Source: Garcia nutans (Eukaryota > Streptophyta > Magnoliopsida > Malpighiales > Euphorbiaceae). Taken from it: a stretch of 64,000 nt of DNA. Below the pieces are notes generated by a model. It searched no databases. It was given only the letters and a program-made list of their open reading frames with translations, and was not told the DNA's origin. Within the stretch, counting starts at the first letter, position 1; each line of letters begins with the position of its first letter. Made by a program: the position numbers and the translations under genes. Shown here one piece after another: positions 25,480 through 37,000 of this stretch. The stretch covers positions 1,310,001 through 1,374,000 of the forward strand of contig CANTUV010000003.1 of NCBI GenBank assembly GCA_947685225.1, in the 5' to 3' direction.

Positions 25480-26730
25480 TTTACTCTTCAAAGCATGTTA
25501 GAGAGTATTATATAATGTTTTAAAAGACAATTAAGGGCAGTTAAGGGTGAGTTAGGGATAGTTAGGGAAACTTAGGGGCAATTAGGGATTGTCCAACTAA
25601 GTGTTTTTTAGTTACAGAACAAATTCAATCAAACAAATTTTGATTTCAGATTTTAATCAATATAAGCAGTTAGAGAATATTATAAAGTATTTTAAAATGC
25701 AATTAGGGGGCAGTTAGGGGTGAGTTAGGAATAGTTATAAATAGGGGCAAATATAGGATGTCTAACTACAAAGTGTTTTTCAGTTGTTGATCAAACCCAA
25801 TCAAAAACATTTTGATTTAAGATTTTAATCAACATCAGCAGTTAGGGAATATTATAGAGTCTTTTAAGAAGCAATTATAGACATTCAGGGATGAGTTAAG
25901 GATAGTTAGGGATAGTTAGGGGCAATTAGGAGATGTCTAACTAAGTGTTTTCTCAGTTGCATATCAAACTCAATCAAACACATTTCAATTTTAGATTATA
26001 ATCAACATCAAAATTTAGGTATTATAGAGTGTTTTAAAAGGTAATTATAAGCAGTTAGAATGTGTTAGGGATAGTTAGGTACAATTATGGGCAGTTAGGG
26101 GATGTATAACTAATTGTTTTTTTTTTGTAGATTAAACTCAATGAAACACATTTTAATTTATGATTTTAATTAACATCAGTAATTAGGTAATATTATATAG
26201 CATTTTAAAAGGCAATTAGAGGCAGTTAGGGAATGCCTAAGTAAGTGTTTTTTAATTACATATCAAACTCAATCAAACACATTTTGATTTTAGATTTTAA
26301 TCAACATCGGCAATTAGGGAATATTGTAGAGTGTTTTAAAAGGCAATTAGGGGTAGTAAGGAGTGAATTAGAGATAATTAGGGCAGTTAAGGGATGTCTA
26401 ACTAAGTATTTTTCAGTTGTAGATCAAACTCAATAAAAAACATTTTGATTTTAGATTTTAATCAACATGAGCAGTTAGGGAATATTATAAAGTGTTTTAA
26501 AAGACAATTAAGGATAGTTAAGAGTGAGTTAGAGATAGTTAGAAATAGCTATGGGTAGTTAGGAGATGTCTAACTAATTATTTTTCAGTTGCATAAACTC
26601 AGTCAAACACATTTCAATTTCAATTTTTAATCAACATTAGTAGTTAGGGAATATTATAAAGTGTTTTAAAATGCAATTAGTGGTAGTTAGGGATGAGTTA
26701 GGGATACTTATGGACACTTAAAGGTGATCC
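25480..26730. repeat. Right subterminal tandem array of the MULE
   Basis: Seven or eight units of roughly 165 bp, each with GGCAGTTAGGGGTGAGTTAG-like text and TTTTAATCAACATCAGCAGTTAGGG. The latter motif recurs near 25660, 25833, 25997, 26162, 26296, 26455 and 26625. Read on the other strand it corresponds to the left array, with a different unit count. Confidence 0.8.
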
Positions 26731-27308
26731 TCTAACTCCCCCCTAACTCCCTCTAACTTCACTCAGATAACCAATACAACATTTAAAAAAACTTAGAAAA
26801 TAGAAAACTCCATACTTTAAATTACCTAGTCACCTTTAATACCACAAATCATCGACTAGTCAACACACATTTCAACATACATCCACCTATATTCATCAGT
26901 ACAATGACTTCAATATATGCATCAACTCTTGATAATATTCTAATTTCGCATTCAACATTTTTCATTTTAGAATTAAAAAAATCAAATGAACTATAAAAAA
27001 CACTAAAAAAGTACTTACCGTGGATACTTACATTGAAGGATGAAACACCGACAATTTAGGTGAAAATGAATTTTAGACGAATGAGAGAATAGAGAAACTT
27101 TGCAAGTTGTTTTTATAATTAAGATTAGAGGAAGAGATTGAGAGAGAACTAGTCATGATTTGAAAAAAAAATGAAAAGTTTTCAGTTTGTTTTTTGTTTA
27201 GGCGCATTATGAATTACAAGGGTATTTTAGTTCAATTTAGGGCATTTAAGGATATCTAGGTCCAAAAAAATATTAATCCCTTAAAGATTTTGAAATCCCA
27301 ATAACAAA

Positions 27309-27842
27309 CTTTTAATTTTAGATAATTTTAAATTGGTCATTATTTTAGCTAAAGCTCCCGACATTACAATTATTTATTAATACTTTTTCATTGTTAGCTC
27401 TAAACGTCAGTGTGGTTAATTTTGGATTATTTTTCCCTATTAGCTCCTTTATTTTACATAAATACTTAATAAGGATAAAGATTCATTGCCAATGAAGACC
27501 TAGTTTTTGTCAAAAATGACGTTCAGAGAGCTTCAACTTTCATTAAAGAAAGATTGAGAAGGTGGAAATTGATTAAAAATTATAGAAGCAAATGAGTTGA
27601 AAGAGGGTACAATTATTAACACGTCATCATCTGCAGTAATTGCACGAAGCTAATTAATAGAGAACAAGTAGATGGCTAATTATTCATAAAAGGCGTGATC
27701 AATAATGGGCTTAAACAAGATTTTGATGCTTTGGTGATTTTTATTTTGGATTTATATGTTAAAATTAATAAATGCTTTTTAATTGTTTTTCTTTTTTAAT
27801 TTCACATTCAAAGCTGGCATTGAAAAATATTAATAAATAATT
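27309..27842. other. Unassigned AT-rich sequence
   Basis: No gene or repeat ends seen between the MULE and the TRIM-like element. Confidence 0.4.
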
Positions 27843-28028
27843 TGTGATGCCCTATGGCACATACTGTTTATCCTTAGGCAAATCCCACATGGGTTAAGTG
27901 CAGGATGAGAAAGCAGTATTTAAGTTTGGGGGATGCTTTGATTGGTACGATGCATTTTGAGCCTGAGAATAAATTTGTGCGGGCTGAAGGTCCAAAGATG
28001 ACAATATCGTACCAGTAGGGCTATCACA
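27843..28028 (+). repeat. TRIM LTR1 (186 bp)
   Basis: TGTGATGCCC ... GGGCTATCACA. It contains CAAATCCCACATGGGTTAAGTG and a TATTTAAG box at about 27917. Confidence 0.75.
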
Positions 28029-28110
28029 ACTTGTTATCAAAGCCAAGAGACATGTTCCTCTGGCCGGTGGTGTGGCAAACCTCAACGAGGACTCTAAGTC
28101 CTTTTGGGGG

Positions 28111-28298
28111 GCATACTATTCATCCTTAGGCAAATCCCACATTGGTTAAGTGCAAGGTGAGAAAGCAATATTTAAGTCTGGGGCACGTTTTCACTAGTAC
28201 AATGTGTTTTGGGCTTACATGTAAGTCTGGATCTGAGAACAAATCCATGCAAGCCGAAGGCCCAAAGCAAATAATATCATACCATTCGGGCTATCACA
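28111..28298 (+). repeat. TRIM LTR2 (about 188 bp, first bases missing)
   Basis: Collinear with LTR1 but lacks its first ~17 bases, joining directly to the G-run of the internal part. It ends GGGCTATCACA and is followed by TGGTATCAGAGCC. Confidence 0.7.
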
Positions 28299-28379
28299 AC
28301 TTGGTATCAGAGCCAAGAGACCTATTCCTCTAGCCAATAGTGGGGCAAACCTTAGCGAGGACTCTAAGTCCTTTGCTTG

Positions 28380-28525
28380 CCCCAAACTTAAATACTGCTT
28401 CCTCACCCTGCAGTTAATCGATGTAGGATTTACCTAAGGATGAACAGTATGCCCCATAGGCCTTTAGCCTGCATGGATTTATTCTCAGGTCCAGACTTAC
28501 CTTTAAGCCCAAAGCAGACAATATC
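28380..28525 (+). repeat. TRIM LTR3, left part, with two inverted blocks
   Basis: 28380-28455 is the reverse complement of the 5' half of the LTR (…AACAGTATGCCCC). 28461-28510 is the reverse complement of its middle (…TTACCTTTAAGCCC). The blocks keep the original order, so this is not one simple inversion. Forward orientation returns at AAGCAGACAATATC and resumes after the copia element at 50324-50343. Confidence 0.6.
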
Positions 28526-29872
28526 TGTTAGTGTATGTTATGTACCCTAGGCCATTTATTTGGATCTTTATGTTATACATTCATTATTAATAAATGAGGT
28601 TTTATTATCATTATTGTTTGTTTGCATGTTACACAATTTTGATATTTGTCTCTGGTTTATTATTGTTATAGAGATAAAAAAAATAATTCTTAACCAGTAT
28701 GAACATTGATTTGATAATCATCAGATGGTTATGTGTATAGTGACACAAATCAATTTCATAGATACTTGTTAGAGAACAATGTATTGGATAGACCCATCAT
28801 GAGATTACTACATGGGTTAGTGTCATAAGTAAATCTCATGATAGGTATGTATTAATTCTTTGACTTGAGATTGTCATAGTTTCCAATATAAGGACAATTA
28901 TATTTTGACATGATCAAACATTATCCATAACTAGATAGTAATAAAGGTTATGATCATATATGATAGAAATTATGTAGAGGATAATGAACAATCAAGATAG
29001 AATTTGTCCCTCTCTTTGAGAGAGATATCTTTTGGGCCCCTCGATAAGTGAGACTGTGAAATGCATGGCCGTGCTCAAATGAATTGATAGTGTGATCAAT
29101 TTCATTTGTTTTTTTTATCAGTCTACTCGGAGATCGAGTAATCATAAGTTTGGACAATATAAGTATGACATTGACCATGACTTATGTTCAAGCTAGATAT
29201 CGTGTGACAAAGGGACTAATGCATGTACTATTATTAGGCAAATTGGACATTCCTTATATTAATTGGGTAGTTGTAACGCCTTGCTAGAGGCCAATTATGA
29301 CTTGTTGATTTAATAGAGATTAAATTGATTGCCAATTAATATAGGCCTATCGGGTCACACACAAGAATGCACTTTGGGCTGGATATAATATTAATAATAT
29401 TAATATTAGATACTAATATTTATTATTATTATTATTTTCGTTATATATATATTATTAGATAATATATTCAGAATCCCTATTAGATTTGGATTCTGAATTT
29501 GACTTACCTTATCCAATTTCGAATTGGATTCTGGAGTGATAATATTCACTCCAGACGTTAAGTCTTCTTAGAGGTAAAATTAGAAAATGAAAGAGAATGA
29601 AAACAAAGGAACCCTAATACGTTTTAGAAAAATTGTTTTTCCAGCCTTCACCGTTGCAGAGAGCTAGCACTCCAGACGGTAGCATTCGTGTGGATACGCG
29701 ATAGAGGGTGTTTCGCGATCGAGGCATCTCTTCCAAACTGTGATTTCGAATCATCAACAGGTTAGTTCTTTGAACACTTTCGTCGAATTAAACGAACAGC
29801 ATGGATCTTGGTGGGAAATCAGAGATCAAAAATTTTTTCGCTGCGTGTTTTTGGTTTGCAATGATCTCCTTG
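28526..29872 (+). repeat. 5' LTR of the host copia (right end lost)
   Basis: Matches 48964-50307 closely up to GATCTCCTTG. The expected last 11 bases (ending CTAACA) and the priming site are absent; unrelated CTAGCAGGACCGCC follows. Confidence 0.88.
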
Positions 29873-30906
29873 CTAGCAGGACCGCCGTATGTTCGCGTCC
29901 TATAGTTCGTTACCGCGACATTAAGAATGTCAATATATTTGTTTCTATTTAACATGTTGGTGATGAATATGTTATGTTTGTTTGATGTCTTGGCATGGTG
30001 CATAGCATGGCCTTATGACCTATGTGATTGGTTTATTCATATCTTAATTTTGGGTAAATACGGCCTGCGTGTCATTTATTTTGTTGTAATTTATTTTACT
30101 AGTAGTTAGATTTTCTTTTATTGTAAGAAATGAAGATTCAAGCTACAATGTTTGTGATGGAGATTCATACCAAGGAGAAGATGGTTCCATGGTGATGGAA
30201 GCACAAGCTCAAGTTTTGAAGATATGTAATATTGCAAGTGTTGTAATAGATAGGTTTTTCACCTAGGGTTGCCTTTATGATCTTCATTTGGTCTCTTGAA
30301 GATCATATTTAGTTTGGCCATGCTATGTCACGTTTACATATTTTGTCATTTGGTATATGATGCTTATGTGATAAATTATATATATGCATATAAGATGCTA
30401 AAATATAATGATATGTAATGCAAGACATGATAATAATTTAGTTGAACCCTCATTAATAATTTAAGTCTAAATGCCATCCACGTTTTGAACACCTATCAAA
30501 ACTAAGATTGTATTAAAGTAGGTATTGCCAAAGCAATATGCTTTAAACATTCCTAGCTAAGTAGGATGAGTAATAGTGCTACTCATATGTTTTAAAATTG
30601 GTTAGACTTAATTAGGCTATCAAAATGGTTTTGGGCCTAAGGCATTAGATGGAATTCAACATGCTATGACATATGATGTCAATATTCCATAATTACTAAG
30701 AGTTACATGAGATGTAATTGGTAAAGATGTTACCTAACTAAATAACTTGATTTTTAGCGTCACGCCAAAGCTGAGTTTAGAATTAAGTGAAATAAAAATC
30801 TTAGCCTACTAAAATATTTCTTTAGAGGGTTATATTTTTAGTAAGAGTTTAAATAATTTTAACCTCATTATTAATTAAAATTTGACTTTGCATATTTATT
30901 TTGTAG
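29873..30906 (+). other. Copia leader region, priming site not found
   Basis: About 1 kb between the LTR and the gag ATG without supported coding. No TGGTATCAGAGC match is seen near its start. It ends TTTATTTTGTAG directly before the gag ATG, which would serve as a splice acceptor if the leader held an intron. That is inference only. Confidence 0.45.
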
Positions 30907-31791
30907 ATGGCTGCTAATAACAATTCCACCTTATCACTGCGATCTATCCTTGAGAAGGAAAAACTGAAAGAATGTGGGACTAATTTTGTTGACTGGTTTA
31001 GGAACCTGAGAATTATTCTCAAATAAGAGAAAAAGTCCTACGTGCTTAATGAAGCTGTCCCTGACCCACCTCCTGCTGATGCTTCTAATGCTGCTAAGAG
31101 TAAGCATAAGAAGCATGTGGATGATTCCAATGACATAGGATGTCTTATGTTGGCTACTATGTGTCCAGGACTTCAGAAGGATCTGGAACACTTAGAGGCT
31201 TATGAGATGAGTGTGCATCTCAAACAAGCTTTCCAACAACAGGCTAAGCAAGATAGGTTTGACACCGCTGTTGCATTATTTGACTGCAAAATGTCTGAAG
31301 GTGAATCTGTTAGTGCTCATGTTTTGAAGATGAAAGGCTATCTAGATCACCTTGCTAGACTTGGATATCCCCTGAGTTTAGAACTCTCCACGGATTTGAT
31401 CCTAAATTCATTGCCTAGCAGTTTCTCATAGTTTGTCATGAACTATAACATGAATGACATGGAGAAATCCATTCCTGAGCTACATGGTATGCTCAAAACT
31501 GCTGAGGGGAATATCAAAAAGCCTACCCAAATATTGAATGTCAATATTAAACAAATGAAAAAGAAAGCCAAAGATACTAAAGGCAAGGGTAAGGCAAAAG
31601 GCTATAGCTGTAGGAACTTATGAACTTGTTATGCCCAATGGGTTTTTGTTAATTTTGAACAATTGCTTTTATGTTCCTACTATGAGTAGGAATCTTATTT
31701 TAGTATCTGTTTTGGATGATGAAGGTTATTCATTTTTATTAAGAATAAGAAATGTTCTATTTTTGATAAAAATGATTTGCTTTATGGTATT
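30907..31791 (+). pseudogene. Copia gag and protease remnant (left of nested Tat)
   Basis: Starts MAANNNSTLSLRSILEKEKL. The gag core includes GTNFVDWFRNLRIIL and TAVALFDCKMSEGESVSAHV. Stops at 31024-31026 (TAA) and 31429-31431 (TAG) fall where related proteins have Gln. After a Lys-rich stretch ending KGKGKAKGYSC the sequence jumps to the late protease/GAG-pre-integrase region (NNCFYVPTMSRNLILVS), so the CCHC knuckle and the Asp active site are missing. The frame breaks at 31791, where the Tat element begins. Confidence 0.88.
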
Positions 31792-32130
31792 TGTGAACAC
31801 TCGAATTTTGAGGCTCGGAAAGCCAATTTCCTCAGACCAGGCCGGACCGGGCAACAACGGTAAAACTCCACCGAAAGTATGTCTTCATGGTACTTGAAAT
31901 GTCCGGTGCGACGCAAGGATCACGGATATGGTCTCGGAATAATTTTTGGAGGCCCGTAGCTCCCGGAAAGTTGGTTTTAGCAGCAGTAGCGCGAGTCGCG
32001 GTGGGCCAGGACGGCGGCCCAGCCGCCGTGACGCCGGCGGCTCGGCCGCAGTTTACCGCGGCTCGGCCACCGTAGCTGGCAGCCCAGCCGCCGTTGCTGG
32101 CGGCCCAGCCGCCGTCCAGCCCGTTTTTGC

Positions 32131-32140
32131 CTATAAATAG
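32131..32140 (+). promoter_or_regulatory. LTR TATA box
   Basis: CTATAAATAG inside the palindrome GCCTATAAATAGGC, directly after the GC-rich block. The same box is at 45118-45127 in the 3' LTR. Confidence 0.8.
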
Positions 32141-32440
32141 GCTTCAGATTTTCAAAAAGAAAAATTTTTTGGGACTTCCTACGCTCAGATGCTGACGAAA
32201 TTTTTATGCTTAAGAATTTCTAATATTGTGTTGTAGAAAGCAAGAATCATACTCAAAAGTGCAAGGAAACAAGATCTGGAACTTAGAAGTGGAAAAATTC
32301 TAATCAAGGTAATATCATAATTCATCTTCGGTCAATTCAAGCATATCATAAGCATTCTAATCTTCTTCTTAATTTCTTCTCGGTCAAAGACCTAATCTTT
32401 TTAGGTCTGAGGGCCTAATGGACTAATCAATCACCCTTTC

Positions 32441-32834
32441 GGCTTTAAGCCATAAATTAATCAATCTTTTGGCACGGAGCCTAAATTGCATCTCTTTGGT
32501 ATTAAGTACCTAAACGACATTATTAAAATGAACTTTTGGCATGAAGCCTAAATCGAACTCTTTTGGTACTAAGTACCCGAAATTATACCATTTAGCACTA
32601 AGTGCTAAATTTCACAAATTTGGCAAAAAGCCCGATCAATACTTGGCATGAAGCCCGACACCAGCACGAAGCACTAAGTGCTCAAAATCTCACATTTGGC
32701 ATGAAGCCTAAATTGCACTCCTTTGGTACAAAGTACCTAAATTTCACCATTTAGCACTAAGTGCTAAAACTCACAACTCTGGCAAAATGCCTGAAAAATG
32801 CACGAAGCATACACACACACATGCATGAAGCATA
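32441..32834 (+). repeat. Array of about fifteen short hairpins in the LTR
   Basis: Small palindromes with 3-5 bp stems and a 3-5 base A-rich loop follow each other every 25-30 bp: GGCTTTAAGCC, GGCACGGAGCC, GGCATGAAGCC, GGTACTAAGTACC, AGCACTAAGTGCT, GGCAAAATGCC, TGCACGAAGCA and others. The 3' LTR repeats the array (45429-45821) with most differences in loops. Confidence 0.7.
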
Positions 32835-33201
32835 AATTTTATCGCCTTTAAATAGGCTTTTCCGAACTACATGGGCTTTGATCTCCCATTCAAACGGGAG
32901 TATGTAGGCATATTTGGGATTCACCCCAAATAGCAAGTCCACAATTTACTAACAATCTGTCTCTTCTTTTCTTCATTCCTTTTAGATTTGTTCTTTTTGT
33001 AAGTTAGTCAAATGCATGACATAGTCTCCGAATCCTCCTTGGGTTCGCAGACTAGAAACCTTTACATTGGACAAGTTATTGGAGTCAAACAAGGGTTTTC
33101 TTAGTTTTTCCCTTCGAACAAAATAAACTGAGTGGCGACTCCCGACAACGAGTGAACTTTCGCCCGGATCCTTTTCGAGCGGAAAACCGAGGTTCACAAT
33201 T

Positions 33202-33219
33202 TGGCGACTCCACTGGGGA
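33202..33219 (+). promoter_or_regulatory. Primer-binding site of the Tat element
   Basis: TGGCGACTCCACTGGGGA, three bases after the 5' LTR. It differs from the tRNA-Met site of the other elements here. Ogre/Tat elements are known for a tRNA-Arg-type site of this form; the exact tRNA was not checked. Confidence 0.75.
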
Positions 33220-34080
33220 CCCATAAAAATGATTTATGGGATGCTAAGTGGACTACTATTGCTTATTTGATTGATTTGACACTAGGGACCATAAAAACGA
33301 TTTATGGGATCCTAGTAGATTGTTATTATTTGTTTAACCAATTTGCCCTTCTTTAGGGTATTTTTATTCATTTTACAGGGTACCCTAGCATTATATATCC
33401 TTTCTTTAAGGATATTGGACTGAAGATTGAAGAAAGGAATCTTTTTCCTTTGATGGATCTATTGTTTGACTACTTGTGCATTTGTTTTGTCATTCAGAGA
33501 ATCTTTTTCTCTTGCATATATGGGGGAATCCTTTTCCTCCATTGCATAAAAAATTGTTTTTAAATGAATTTCTTCTCTTTCTGTTCAAAGTTCTGAGTCT
33601 GGATAGCAAGTAGCGCTGACCGGCAGGTCTCCTTGATTATGCCGGCGGACAGCCAAAGCGTCCTCCCTGTTGTCGCAAACCATTCCAATCCTTTTGGAGT
33701 GGCCCATGAGTAATCGTACTGTTGGACCCATGCGAAACTCCTTATTTCACATGTGGTTAGGTATATCTTACTCAAGACTCAAGGGTCCCTATGATAAGCT
33801 GATTCTCTATTTTTACATAACAATAGAACCTTCCCTTAGGTTGTATGTACCCAATGATAGTGCCGCATTCCATTAAAATGAATTGTGATTTGATGAGGTG
33901 CATTCATGCAACATAACAACATTGTTTTTGGGGAAAAATTTTGATGTACATAAGTGGACCAAGAGTTTTCCTACCCTACACACCACCCTGATTTTTTACC
34001 CTTGACCTTTTCAGGTACCCACTGTCCGTGCGCCTTCACCTACACCAGACACACCAATACCAACTACTCCAATTACTGAA
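33220..34080 (+). other. Tat 5' leader
   Basis: Untranslated region between priming site and gag. A unit GGGACC(C)ATAAAAA(C/T)GATTTATGGGAT occurs twice (33216-33241 and 33284-33311). No coding is supported. Confidence 0.6.
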
Positions 34081-37000
34081 ATGGCCACAATTGAACAGAT
34101 TAAGGCTTTGCTGGATGGTCAGGTTAAGGAAATTGAAGCTAGAATGCAAGAAAAAATTGATGAAGCTTTAGCCGCCCAAAGGGTAGCCATCCTGGCTGAA
34201 TTAGAAGTAGCACCAAAGACAGTCCCTATTCCTGGAGATTTGGGGAAGGAACCCATTGTGGGGCAAACTAGTACCCCCGTGACTGCTCAGATTAATACCC
34301 CTGTTATCAATTTGGAGGATTCACCCTCCAAGAACGAAACAGATGAACTGAAAAGGAAACTTGAATTGCTTGAGAGGTCAATCACTGCCATGAAAACTCA
34401 CAAAGAGGTGGTAGACATGGATTCCTTATCCTTGTTTCCCCAAGCCAGATTACCTCCAAAATTCAAGATGCCGGGGATGGACAGATTTGATGGGACCACG
34501 TGCCCTAAAACTCACCTGAAAATGTATGTGGGAGCCTTAAGTCCTTGGGGTTTAAATGATGAGCTCTTTGCTCAACTATTCCAACAATCCCTGACTGGGG
34601 CTGCCCTTAAATGGTTTGTGAGTCTAGACCGTTCCAAGATTAAGACATGGGAAGACATCTGCAATGCATTTAACTCTCAATACCACTACAATATTGAGGT
34701 AGATGTCACCAGAAGGGAACTTGAGACCACCAAACATAACAACAATGAACCCTTCTCCTCGTTCCTTACGAGGTGGAGGGCAAAAGCCGCCCAGATGATC
34801 AATCGCCCTTCAGAACAAGAGCAGATTGATATTATAATCAGGAATTTAAGACCTACATATCAGGCTCAACTGCAAACCCAATATCTACCTACTTTCAAAT
34901 CGCTCATTGCGACTGCAACCAAGGTAGAAGATTTGATACAGTTGGGTAAAATAGTGGATGAGGGGGCTGCATCGAAATATAAGAAACAAAGCCAAACTCC
35001 TTCCTCAAGCAAGGTCAATCAAGTGGCCAATATTGCCCCTGCGAATCCTTTACGTGTGGGCAATCTTGGGCCGAGAAATCAGCCAAGAAGGCAATATACT
35101 GACCTTGGGGTACCCCTTCATTTGGTGTTTAAAAAGGCTGTGGAAGGGAAATATTTGAAGCCTTTGGACCCAAGACCTCCTCCAAACCCATTACCTTCCA
35201 ATTATAAAGTCAATGAATACTGTGAATACCATCAAGGGAATGGGCATAAAACAGATGCTTGCTGGACACTCAAAAACCGCATCCAGGATCTGGTGGATAG
35301 TGGTGACATCATTCCCCTCAGGAGGCAACCAAATATCAACACTAACCCTTTGCCCAATCATTCCATCCATGCCATTACTGTGGAAGAAGAGTTGTTTGAT
35401 CCTTTCAAACTTCTCTTGGAAATGAATGAAGTGTGTGTGTTATATTTGAACGACCTTGCTGAAGAGGTCAGTGCTCTGACAAGAGGTGGAAGACAATATC
35501 AGCCACTTGACTTGGGAAAAACCCCTACAACCTCAAATCACCCCCATAAGAAAACACCAGAGCCAAAAGAAGACCCTGTCCTCACTCAGCTTAAACAAAC
35601 TCAAGCTAAGGTGTCAATTTGGGAACTCCTTGCTTCCTCATTCCCACACCGCCAAGCTCTCAACGAAGCTTTGAGTCAACTTGATACACCAGTGGACACA
35701 AGCCCAGAAGCTTTGGTGGCCACTTTGACCCAATCAACCAAGGCATTGAGTATCAGGTTTTCTGATGTGGATTTACCAGAAGATGGTAAGAAACACAATG
35801 ATGCTCTATACATCATCATACAGACTGGGGGAAAGACTGTGCCCATGGTTCTCATTGATAATGGGTCAGCCTTAAATGTGTGTCCTTTGAAAGTAGCAAG
35901 CTGTCTGGGGTTGGAGACTACAGATCTTACACCTTCTGATCAGATTGTGAGAGCATATGATAACACTCGAAGAGAAATTTTGGGTGTTGCCACTCTAGAA
36001 ATTGCTATTGGGCCGGTGAAAATGAAAGTGCCCTTTCAGGTCATTGATGTACCCGCGAGCTTTAATCTCCTCCTTGGAAGGCCGTGGATTCATCAAATTA
36101 ATGTTGTACCTTCTTCATTACACCAAAAACTTAAATTCCCTTTTGAAGGAAAAGTAATCACTATCAAAGGGGATACCTGTGAAATCAACAAGAAAACCAT
36201 GGATCAGTCTCTTCTTGAGGTTGTTCCTGGTGAAACCGCCATGACCTTGACTGGGTTTCATTACGACACAGTTCAATGCATTGAAGGTGAAAAGCCAAAA
36301 GGGCCATTTGTCTCATATGACTTTGGGGAGGTTCAAATCAACTGCTTAGTGGGAATGATGCTGAGGGTAGGTCTATTGCCCGGAATGGAAATGATGAAGT
36401 CTGGGAGAAAGACACCTGTAGTACGGCCATGGGAAGAACCAGAGAATAAGGGAACTTTTGGCTTGGGGTACAAACCTACAGACGAGGAAATAGAAGAGCT
36501 TGAGCATGGAAGGAAGAAAAAGGGAAATTGGGGGGCAAGAAGCCTCAAAATGTGCCCTTACTTTAGAACTCTGAATGGTCATTTTTGTAAACCTGGAAAG
36601 GCAGTTCATCACCGTGGTTTTCAGGAACCATTCTATTCTCCTATGACCGGAAAGAAGCTATCGGGTTTTGAAATGTTTGCTGATGTTGTGGCCATAAAAG
36701 AAGAAGAGCCAGAACCTGAAACTGACCCCCAAATGGAAGATTTCATGCGGCCTAGTCTCTTTGATGAGGTTGCTATGATAACCAATGTCGAAGACAAAAG
36801 GGACTTCACAAAGCTGATCAAGACAACGGATGGACCACTGATGAACTGGTACGCCGAGGAGGGACAGGCTGCTCTAGTCAAAACTAGTCCAGTGTCACAC
36901 CTTGAACCTGAGTCTTGTACCGAGTCAAATTCTGAGTCAAACACCAAGCCAGAGTCTAGTTCTGAGTCCTCTATAGCTTCAGATTTAGAGAACCCAAATG

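Larger units (their letters stand above)
21986..27299. mobile_element. Mutator-like element (MULE) with long repetitive arms
   Basis: Flanked by a perfect 9-bp direct repeat, AATAACAAA (21977-21985 and 27300-27308), the target size of Mutator elements. The ends are inverted repeats: left GGGATGTCACAAAA, right (reverse complement) GGGATTTCAAAATC, with similarity continuing through AATATTTTTTNGACC and ATACCCTT for at least 100 bp. Inside the ends each arm carries a tandem array, one the approximate reverse complement of the other (22590-23310 and 25480-26730). The centre (about 23400-25400) holds broken coding sequence on both strands. No DDE transposase core was recognised, so this copy is non-autonomous. 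Confidence 0.85.
31792..33198 (+). repeat. 5' LTR of the Tat element (1407 bp)
   Basis: U3 contains a GC-rich block (about 31985-32125) of GGCCCAGCCGCCG-like repeats just before a TATA box CTATAAATAG (32131-32140). Downstream lies the array of short hairpins at 32441-32834. Confidence 0.95.

Noticed and set aside
28142..28406. Open frames of about 63 codons in the TRIM array
   Set aside because: They read through LTR and priming-site sequence on both strands; no protein family.
32757..32942. Open frames repeated in both Tat LTRs (also at 45743-45928, and at 32982-33224 with 45968-46183)
   Set aside because: They run through the hairpin array and U5-type sequence and owe their conservation to recent LTR identity.
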